In this document: piece after piece, positions 56,652 through 64,000 of the stretch
How the letters are laid out: each line of letters begins with the position of its first letter
Position numbering within the stretch: the stretch's first letter is position 1
NCBI RefSeq assembly: GCF_000516985.1
Contig: NW_006917092.1
Location: 4,259,925 to 4,323,924 of the forward strand
Length of the DNA: 64,000 nt
Direction of reading: 5' to 3'
DNA from: Pestalotiopsis fici W106-1
Taxonomy: Eukaryota; Ascomycota; Sordariomycetes; Amphisphaeriales; Sporocadaceae
Notes under the pieces: model-generated
What the model was told of the DNA's origin: nothing
What the model saw: the letters and a program-made list of their open reading frames with translations, nothing else
Database searches by the model: none
Made by a program: the position numbers and the translations under genes

Positions 56652-59168
56652 CTAAAACGGCGAGGCAACAACGTCCTCCTTGCCGAGCTTGTAACGTCCG
56701 CTTTCTCTTGTTCCAATGCGACCCGAACTGCGACGGGGTGTGCTCAACTGTGCGCCAAAACCAGCAATACTATCCCGCGTGGGTCGCTTCAACTGTTTCT
56801 TGGCCACCATGTTGACTTCATTTGGCAGAGCAACAATCACGTTCTGGTCCGTGCCAAACTTGAAATCGTCAGCCTTGACTTCGTCCGTGTATCGCTTGAT
56901 TGTGTAAGGTGCCTTGGCTCCACGCAGGACCTTCTTAAGGTTCCAGTCAATGATGTAGGGGCCCGTGGCCGTGATAATCGAAGTCTCCTCGAGAGACTGG
57001 CCAACGTTGAAGCGTGCGGGTGTAAACGTGACGGGCTTGCCTGTCTCGTAGGCAAACTGGGCCACGTGCTCTGGTGTCAATGCGAGACGGCGCGGCTGAG
57101 GCTTCGAGTCTGCAGCAAATGATTTCTCAAAGCCAAGTCTGCCCTCGTTCTTGCCGCTCTTCTGTTTGGCATCAATCAGCAACAGGTAGGTACGACAAGT
57201 ACCGAGGACCCAGCGGCCGTCAGCGGACACGTCAAGTCCGAGGATGGGCTCGCCAAGAGCTGGGATATGCGTCTTTGCGTTGATTCCGAGACGGTCAAAG
57301 AGACGAATGTCACCCTTGTTGGAGGCAACGGCAACATAGCCCTTCTCCGTGGTAGATATGGCGCTAAAGTCATTCTTGGAGGCATATTGCTTGAGCTGCG
57401 AGTCGACGAGCTTGTTGCCGGCGAGACGAGGGTCCACTCGGAATAGTGAGTTGTGGCTGATACCCAGAAATGTTGGTTCGTGTGTCATTTGGGCGAATTT
57501 GTTTTCGGGGGCAAACGTCACGACGGGCACATCATCATGAACATTCCACTCATCAACAACCTTGCCATACTCGAGATCCATGCGGTAGAGCTTGGTGGGA
57601 TCCGCCTCATTCTGCAGAATCATATTCCGGTCCTCGTTGTGTAACATGGCTTTCTTGGGCGTGAACAGTGCACCCTTGGGCGTCTTGACCTCGGAAATGT
57701 TCGTAGAAAACTCGAGATGATTGTTTGGCGCATGCTTGAAAACGCCGATCTTGGATCCACGAACGACAAACGATCGGTCGTGCTTGTATCCTACAGATAT
57801 GGACTTGTTTGTAGCCTTATCCTGTGGTTGTGTTTCCAGGTCATCGTGCTCCTCATCAGAATCGTAGTGTTCGCTCCGGATTCCGGGGTCTTCATCCTCC
57901 TCCTCCTCCTCCTCGTCCACGTCGGGCTCTTGCTCCTCCTCCTCCTCGGGCCCCTCTTCAGGCACATCCTCCATCTTGAGATCTTCAAAGGCATCGAGCA
58001 CATACTGCCGTTCCTGATCTTTGACCTTTGTCCACTTGATTTCGTTCAGTTGCTCCCACAGTGCTCGCATGAGCCCCTCCTGGAACCGCTCCAATGTCTG
58101 CTGGTCTTTAAAACGGAGGAGCCAAGAGTAGGCAGAGCCATCCTCGGTGAACTGGTTGAAAATAAAGGAAAGGAACTCAAAGTTGAAAACCGGATTGATG
58201 TCGGCAATGACTGGGATGCCCAGCCATTCTTGATCCTTACTTGCGACCTGCAACCAATATTGCCAGTTTCCAACATCGGACACCTGTGCCGTGACCGAGG
58301 TATCCTTGAGAATGAAAGACCCCGAAGGAAAATCGAAGAAGTGTAGCTCCCCGAGCTCCATGGATAAGATCTCGAGGGGCTCTGGTTGGGTCGGGACAGG
58401 GGGAGGGGCCATCTCCCTTGCGGGCGCGCGCACCTCTCTCTCCTCTCTAGGCGGTTCGGGGGTATCTTGTTCAGGGTCCGTAGCGGCAGTCAAGGATTGC
58501 TGGGGAGGTGCCGCCTCGCGTTTGACGCCAGTGTTGGCGGCGGTCTTGGCGAAGAACATGTCGTCTGCCGATTCAAAGGTTCGGCCGATGGTTGGGCTTT
58601 GGATGGGGCTAGCCTGGGGGATGGGCTGCTCGTCCTCGAATTCAAACTGCTGCAGATCGCTCTCGGAAGCAGTGGTGTGGGGTTTCCGATACTTGCGTTC
58701 GTACTGACACTGCTTTGCTATGCGCTCAAAGGCCTCGATCTGCATGGACTGCACGCCGGAGTCGCAGACAAACTCGTACAGGTCGCCTACGTCGCCGCTC
58801 AGATCCTTCCATGCGAGAATGGTGCCGGAGCCGGGGCGAGTCTCGAGGCGAAAATGCAGGGCCTCGTCGAGGAGGAAAGTCTTTTCGTCTCGTTCGTTGG
58901 CAAGGGCGTCGATCTCGGCGTCCTCTCCTTCTTCATCGGCCAGAAGCTCGGCCTCACCCTCCTCGTAGACTCTCTGGACAACTAGCTGGTATTGGAAATC
59001 CTGACCGGTGCGGCGAATGCGGGCGGTGGCGTCTTTGAAGATGAGCTCCGAGTAGCCCTTTGGGGAGAGCGGCCTGACGAGATATAGTTGTCCCTGGGGC
59101 AACTCGATCATGGACTCCTGGCTACTATTGCCGAAGATCAGCTTGCCAACATTCTTGAGGACAAACAT
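56652..59168 (-). CDS. VID27: Vid27 family protein (vacuolar import and degradation 27)
   Basis: Cytosolic protein family named from a yeast screen for glucose-induced vacuolar degradation of fructose-1,6-bisphosphatase; molecular activity not established. A single-exon ORF of 838 residues starting MFVLKNVGKLIFGNSSQESM. The N-terminal 380 residues include PH-like beta-rich segments (LVRPLSPKGYSELIFKDATA; LHFFDFPSGSFILKDTSVTA). A strongly acidic linker with runs of Glu and Asp sits around residues 400-440. The C-terminal half is a beta-propeller-like Vid27 domain (SISVGYKHDRSFVVRGSKIG, LFTPKKAMLHNEDRNMILQN, ALGEPILGLDVSADGRWVLG). The protein ends with a basic tail including GRIGTRESGRYKLGKEDVVA. 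No intron signals are needed. Length is close to fungal orthologues as I recall them. Confidence 0.9.
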   Translation of the reverse strand: MFVLKNVGKLIFGNSSQESMIELPQGQLYLVRPLSPKGYSELIFKDATARIRRTGQDFQYQLVVQRVYEEGEAELLADEEGEDAEIDALANERDEKTFLLDEALHFRLETRPGSGTILAWKDLSGDVGDLYEFVCDSGVQSMQIEAFERIAKQCQYERKYRKPHTTASESDLQQFEFEDEQPIPQASPIQSPTIGRTFESADDMFFAKTAANTGVKREAAPPQQSLTAATDPEQDTPEPPREEREVRAPAREMAPPPVPTQPEPLEILSMELGELHFFDFPSGSFILKDTSVTAQVSDVGNWQYWLQVASKDQEWLGIPVIADINPVFNFEFLSFIFNQFTEDGSAYSWLLRFKDQQTLERFQEGLMRALWEQLNEIKWTKVKDQERQYVLDAFEDLKMEDVPEEGPEEEEEQEPDVDEEEEEEDEDPGIRSEHYDSDEEHDDLETQPQDKATNKSISVGYKHDRSFVVRGSKIGVFKHAPNNHLEFSTNISEVKTPKGALFTPKKAMLHNEDRNMILQNEADPTKLYRMDLEYGKVVDEWNVHDDVPVVTFAPENKFAQMTHEPTFLGISHNSLFRVDPRLAGNKLVDSQLKQYASKNDFSAISTTEKGYVAVASNKGDIRLFDRLGINAKTHIPALGEPILGLDVSADGRWVLGTCRTYLLLIDAKQKSGKNEGRLGFEKSFAADSKPQPRRLALTPEHVAQFAYETGKPVTFTPARFNVGQSLEETSIITATGPYIIDWNLKKVLRGAKAPYTIKRYTDEVKADDFKFGTDQNVIVALPNEVNMVAKKQLKRPTRDSIAGFGAQLSTPRRSSGRIGTRESGRYKLGKEDVVASPF

Positions 59169-62100
59169 CTTGGCGGGCGCAACGGGAGTGGTCAGCCGTT
59201 GTCAGGTACAAATGTGGGAAAGGGACGAGAAGAGCGAGCTCTGGACAGACGGCAGCGACGTCCCTGAAGAAGTCCCAGTTGCCGGCTCCTCAGACGGGTG
59301 GTTAAGGTAGGTAGTCTTATCGCCGCGATTCAATGTCGCAATCGGGCAGGGTGAATATATCGCAAGGGCGAATGCCAGGTAAGCACAGAGGGTTTGTCCT
59401 ACTATGCGCGTCCTTGGGTTTTCGGGTGAAATGGCGACTACACTGTATTCGAACCGAGGTATGGTCCGGATCCAGGTTCTCTGTTGCAGTGTTTTAATTT
59501 TTATATCCTTGAAAAATTGTCGAGAATAAAATCTTGCTGCGTTTCCTAGGTGTTCAAATGACGGCGGGCTCACACTAGGAGCTGCGTCATAAGCCGAGAA
59601 ACGCAAGCAGGCAGACAAGGCACAAAGCTTTCCAAGGCAATCAAGATGCCTAATGAGGGTAGGTAGATTGGTTTGACTTGACTTGATTTGATTTAGGCTA
59701 GCATACCACCCGCTGCTTGATGTTGCTGCCGCTGCCGCTGCTTCTGCTGCTGCTGCTGGTTGTTTGCTATGGTCTGATGGGCAAAAAGAGAGTGGGATGA
59801 AATGGATTGGCGGGGTAGGGTAAATGTGGCTAAGGCTCATTTATCTGGTCCTTGACGCCACTTCAGTTCTTCCCAGGCCTCCCTCTCATATAAATCGTGG
59901 CGCGCTAAATATGCAGCCTATCTTCTGTGGATACCTTCAATGTTGGGTTTACACACAATGGCAGGGCAGGTAGATGGGTAGGCAGGCTGGCTGGCAGCGA
60001 CGGGTGCTATAACAAAAGTGAGGTCATCTCTATTGTTCCTTTCATATACCGAAAAAGAAAAAAAAACAAAGAGTTAGAAAGCGATACAATCCCACCAGAA
60101 AACCCTCTTGTTTGATGGGCCTCTTTGTGAGTTGTGTTTTGGTCCCACTCTTGGGCCATATTGTAGGACTAATAAGACTGACGATGATACTGCCCCATGT
60201 GCCTGGCTTGCCTGGCTAGATAGTTTAGCATTGGAAGGAGGGCGTATTGTGCATGGTTTTTGCATCACATATGTGAATGGTGTTGAAGTAGCTTGCTGTC
60301 AACTCGTGTATGCATCGTGTGTGCTATGTGGAAAGGCAGAGAGAGAGACTGTGTGTGTATTGTTCCAGAAAGCCAAACATTTTTGGAAGATAACCATTAG
60401 CTGCTGTGTTGGCCCCTCAAGTAATACATGAGACAGCCACATTGCAATCAATGTCCAAAGAGGCCGGAGAAATTTCCCCGAAGAATCGAATATGCAAGAA
60501 AATGCGACAAGGCTATATCTCTTCACGTTTTTGTGCACATGCTCTTCTTACCTGCCAGGTAATCCTGTCGTTCCCATGACGTGTAGGTTAGAATGCTGGA
60601 CCTTTAGAGAATCGACATGATCCAGCCAATGCCAGGAAGCATCCTTGGCAGCGTAAATGCAGGGGCGGTGAAAGATTGAAACTCTTGGGGAAGGAAGCTA
60701 TAAGATACAAGCAAGAGAAGGGATAAGAAAGATGTGAATAGATTCCACACGACTAGCTAGCTAGGGCCAGTAAAACCCCATGTCTGCGACTATGAAGCAG
60801 CAGAAACCCAGGGGAGGACAAAAGGGAACAGAAAGAACAAGAATCAATCACTCGGTTGTGTTGTTGTCACAGTTGGGCAAAAATAGAAACTTGATGACTT
60901 GGCTTGTACTTGTGTAATCTGTGATTTCACCAAATCACATTGGGGGTTTGGGATCATATTGGAATCCCACGAGCTTCAGATGATTGGACTTTCCAAGAGC
61001 CCTGTACCTGCGATACTTAGTCTTGACGGCAGGACGGCTTTTTGGGCTCTCTCACTGAAGTTGCATTGATGCATGCCATCACCTTAGCGTAGGCGGGGGC
61101 AGTGCGGGTTTGGGTGAGGCTAATTAGCACCATGTCCATCCGGGGAGTGTGGCAGATTCCTCTTAAAAAGCACCAAAGAAAAAAAAAAATCCTTGCCATC
61201 CTTGACACAAATTACGTCAATACGTCAGCAACCGGAGAAGAGCTCCTTGAGCTTGGTCCTCCCAGCTTTGTACTAAACAGGCCCAGCCAAAAGAGGAAAA
61301 AAAGAAAAAAGAAAAAGAAAAGTCATCCCCCCCACTACATAAACACTACGTTTATTTCCCAATAGTGTTTTTGCTATAGGAGCACATTTCAAAAGGATAA
61401 AAGTCAGTGTGTAAGTGATCAAGTCTTCCAACAAATATATGATTATAATATTGACTTGTAAACGATTCCTGGTAAAGTGCCAGAGAGCTATATCATCAGT
61501 TCCGACCTCTGGCTGCTGGTACAGAACATTTGGGTCTAACGTAAGTGTTACATAGCCAGTGGGCTGACCGGGGGGTATCACTACATGTACCACCATCATC
61601 TACGTGCTGTTCTGGCAGGGATTTGACCCAAATAGCAACAGCAAGAGCTGGAAGTGACGGGATGAATCCATGCAAATGCAGAGGGAGAGAAAGAGAAAGA
61701 TTCCTGGCCGCCGGGGATGGATGCTAGGAGGATGAGACTGGCAAGGCAATGAATGGGTAAATTAGAAAAGTTGTGTCTTGTACTGATTTGTTTCCTCCTC
61801 AGACTGTCAGCCCTTTTTACCAAACCTTTAATCCCATCCGCCGTCTTTTCCATTCACACAATCTTTCTTTCCATTCTTCTCCTTTCTCACATTTGTGCAC
61901 ATACGCGTACGTACATAGACGCATACAGACTGCCCTACACATGCACTTGTGTAGTATATATTTATTACATTATTTTTCTTTGAAGCTTATGTCCTCGATC
62001 ATGTTTCACTGAGTGATCGGTATTCCAATCAAAGCTCAAACGAAGCCCACATGCTTGTTCTAGGACCCTCCCACAGAACCAACTAGACGGCTGTGTGCCC

Positions 62101-62452
62101 CGCCATCGACGCCAATTGACGTACCTACTTGCTCGCTACCTGACCTACTCGTACCCAGGTACACCAGACCTACCACGACAACGACTTGATCTAACCCACG
62201 CCTCGACGAGCTTCTCTTTCAAAAACTCTACATCCATCCACTTCCTCCCTCGCTTTTCCCTCTCCCTGCCGCGTATTTTGCCTTGTCCCCTTTGCCTTCC
62301 GAGATCGACCATCGAGACAGCTGCGCCGCCAGTACTCTCTGCACACACTTGTGGACTACAGCATCTAATCAACACCAGTCCCGCTCGTTGCGCTCTCTCG
62401 ATTTTCTGGCTCCTACACTTCTTGTCCGACGTCCACAACACGAAGAAGGGCC
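59169..62452. other. Divergent intergenic region between VID27 and TPS1
   Basis: 3.3 kb with no supportable gene. A CTG/CCGCTG repeat lies at about 59722-59759; poly-A tracts occur at 60054-60067, 61180-61190 and 61298-61322. Sequence becomes CT- and CA-rich from about 61790, consistent with promoter and leader of TPS1. I saw no tRNA. Confidence 0.5.
59722..59759. repeat. CTG-rich trinucleotide repeat
   Basis: Imperfect GCTGCC and CTG units upstream of VID27. The antisense frame reads as poly-Ala but is not a credible gene. Confidence 0.7.
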
Positions 62453-63994
62453 ATGGCTCAAGATGACGGAACTCCTGGCAGACTGCTACTCATCTCGAAT
62501 CGCCTGCCAATCACCATCAAACGCCAGGATGAGGGCCAATACAGCTTCTCCATGTCCTCTGGCGGCCTAGTCACCGGTCTCAGCGGCCTCAGTAAGACAA
62601 CAACCTTTCAGTGGTACGGTTGGCCCGGCTTGGAGGTTCCTGAGCCCGAGATCGAAAAGGTCAAGCAACAACTCAAGGAACAGTACGGCGCTGTTCCTGT
62701 CTTTGTCGATGACGACCTTGCAGACAGGCACTATAATGGCTTTGCCAACTCGATCCTCTGGCCGCTCTTCCACTATCACCCGGGCGAGATCACCTTTGAC
62801 GAGAGTGCATGGGACGCCTACAAGGAAGTAAACAGGCTGTTTGCAAAGACCGTGGTCAAGGATGTACAGGATGGCGACATTATCTGGGTACATGACTATC
62901 ACTTGATGCTATTGCCCGAGCTCTTGCGCCAGGAGCTCGATGGGAAGCGCAAGAACATCAAGATTGGCTTCTTCCTGCACACCCCATTTCCCAGCAGCGA
63001 GATCTATCGCATCTTGCCTGTGCGTGAGGCCCTTCTTCAGGGCCTTTTGCAATGCGATCTCATCGGCTTCCACACATACGACTATGCCCGTCACTTCCTG
63101 AGCTCCTGCTCGCGCATCCTCGAGACCTCCACCACCCCCAACGGTGTCGCCTACAAGGGTAAATTCATCACCGTCGGCGCTTTCCCCATCGGCATCGATC
63201 CCGACAAGTTTGTCGAGGGCCTCAAGAAGCCAAAGGTGCAGGAGCGCATTGCTGCCCTCTCACGAAAGTTTGACGGCGTCAAGCTTATCGTTGGTGTAGA
63301 CCGCCTCGACTACATCAAGGGAGTGCCCCAAAAACTGCATGCTCTCGAGGTCTTCCTGACCGAACATCCAGAATGGATCGGCAAGATAGTGCTTGTTCAG
63401 GTTGCGGTGCCGTCTCGCCAAGACGTGGAGGAGTACCAAAACCTCCGTGCCGTTGTCAATGAGCTCGTGGGCCGGATCAACGGAAAGTTTGGCACGATTG
63501 AGTTTATGCCTATTCACTTTCTGCACCAGAGCGTCAATTTTGACGAGCTCTGTGCCCTTTACGCCGTCTCCGATGTCTGCCTAGTTTCATCTACCCGTGA
63601 TGGCATGAATCTGGTCTCTTACGAATATATCGCCACACAACATGATCGCCACGGTGTCATGATTTTGTCCGAGTTCACCGGCGCCGCGCAGTCGCTCAAC
63701 GGCTCCCTGATCGTCAACCCCTGGAATACCGAGGAGCTTGCCAATGCTATTCATGATGCTGTGACCATGTCTCCTGAGATGCGGGAGGCCAACTTTCGCA
63801 AGCTTGAGCGCTATGTCTTCAAATACACAAGCGCATGGTGGGGTCAGAGCTTTGTGTCCGAATTGACCAAGGTGAATTACGAGGCAGGTGAGAAGCAGTC
63901 CCTGACTGGTACGGGTGAAGTCAGCCAAAAGCTCACAATGGGTGCAAATGGTGCAGTGGCAGGGGTAACTGAAGGCGAGGCTGGTTCGACGTAG
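62453..63994 (+). CDS. TPS1: Alpha,alpha-trehalose-phosphate synthase (UDP-forming), GT20
   Basis: Makes trehalose-6-phosphate from UDP-glucose and glucose-6-phosphate in the cytosol, the first step of trehalose synthesis and a regulator of glycolytic influx. A single-exon ORF of 513 residues, the normal Tps1 length, with no phosphatase domain. Landmarks: LLLISNRLPITIKR, SMSSGGLVTGLSGL (glucose-6-phosphate loop), FQWYGWPG, WPLFHYHPGEITFDE, VWVHDYHLMLLPELLR-type segment (IIWVHDYHLMLLPELL), FFLHTPFPSSEIYRILPVRE, DLIGFHTYDYARHFLSSCSR, FPIGIDPDKF, VDRLDYIKGVPQKLHALE (nucleotide-sugar site), SSTRDGMNLVSYEYIA and LSEFTGAAQSLNGSLIVNPW. The tail after YTSAWWGQSFVSEL is Gly/Thr-rich and variable. A CT-rich leader precedes the ATG. 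The stop is at 63992-63994, so the gene is complete. Confidence 0.97.
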   Translation: MAQDDGTPGRLLLISNRLPITIKRQDEGQYSFSMSSGGLVTGLSGLSKTTTFQWYGWPGLEVPEPEIEKVKQQLKEQYGAVPVFVDDDLADRHYNGFANSILWPLFHYHPGEITFDESAWDAYKEVNRLFAKTVVKDVQDGDIIWVHDYHLMLLPELLRQELDGKRKNIKIGFFLHTPFPSSEIYRILPVREALLQGLLQCDLIGFHTYDYARHFLSSCSRILETSTTPNGVAYKGKFITVGAFPIGIDPDKFVEGLKKPKVQERIAALSRKFDGVKLIVGVDRLDYIKGVPQKLHALEVFLTEHPEWIGKIVLVQVAVPSRQDVEEYQNLRAVVNELVGRINGKFGTIEFMPIHFLHQSVNFDELCALYAVSDVCLVSSTRDGMNLVSYEYIATQHDRHGVMILSEFTGAAQSLNGSLIVNPWNTEELANAIHDAVTMSPEMREANFRKLERYVFKYTSAWWGQSFVSELTKVNYEAGEKQSLTGTGEVSQKLTMGANGAVAGVTEGEAGST

Positions 63995-64000
63995 GACTCT

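Noticed and set aside
57717..58985. Plus-strand ORFs of about 200 codons antisense to VID27
   Set aside because: Leu/Val-rich shadows of the acidic linker of VID27.
59202..59840. Minus-strand 212-codon ORF between VID27 and TPS1
   Set aside because: Lies in the VID27 leader and promoter, contains the CTG repeat read as poly-Ala, and has no recognisable domain.
1..64000. Biosynthetic gene cluster, transposon or CRISPR array
   Set aside because: No polyketide, peptide-synthetase or terpene-synthase core, no transposase or reverse transcriptase, and no regularly spaced direct repeats were seen.

Overview
The window is nuclear DNA of a filamentous ascomycete (Pezizomycotina, most likely a sordariomycete). 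The evidence is short GT-AG introns of about 55-230 nt with CTAAC-type branch points, long intergenic stretches full of poly-pyrimidine, TAGGTA and dinucleotide tracts, and a typical fungal gene set (AA9 polysaccharide monooxygenase, GH125 mannosidase, NodB deacetylase, Zn2Cys6 and C2H2 regulators, DUF2434, Vid27). I cannot name the genus. Two runs of exactly 100 N (28223-28322 and 56171-56270) mark assembly gaps, so this is a draft scaffold.

Layout. 1-1637: SURF6/Rrp14 ribosome-biogenesis gene on the minus strand, running off the left edge. 2953-5016: a large repetitive hydrophilic protein with a C-terminal CxxC. 5341-5634: a small Cys-containing ORF. 7100-9197: an MFS drug/ion transporter, convergent with a Thr-rich secreted protein (9799-11350). 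11351-15772: a degraded stretch with a probable relic and a RutB-like isochorismatase carrying two compensating frameshifts. 15983-17725: GH125 exo-mannosidase. 19681-21445: seven-helix DUF2434 protein. 21446-31557: a 10-kb gene-poor interval. 31558-33613: C2H2 regulator. 35765-37817: AtuA/DUF1446 protein. 38982-39980: secreted polysaccharide deacetylase. 41463-44179: Zn2Cys6 regulator. 46598-47589: AA9 LPMO. 48190-50203: CCT6. 51040-52905: prenylcysteine oxidase. 54492-55525: SDR oxidoreductase, with a small ORF just behind it. 56652-59168: Vid27. 62453-63994: trehalose-6-phosphate synthase.

The genes are monocistronic and mostly unrelated: housekeeping genes (SURF6, CCT6, TPS1, Vid27) are mixed with secreted carbohydrate-active enzymes (GH125, NodB, AA9) and regulators. 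I see no biosynthetic cluster, intact transposon, CRISPR array, tRNA or rRNA. One possible theme is isoprenoid handling: prenylcysteine oxidase, a neighbouring SDR, and an AtuA-family protein about 14 kb away. That link is only an inference.

The items most worth a second look are two perfect 16-bp inverted repeats (19053-19092 and 53876-53942), the compensating frameshifts in the isochorismatase gene, the modular CxxC protein at 2953-5016, a Kex2 site followed by a CxxxxC loop in the secreted protein, and the 10-kb gene desert upstream of the C2H2 regulator. I did not find a clear new multi-gene system.
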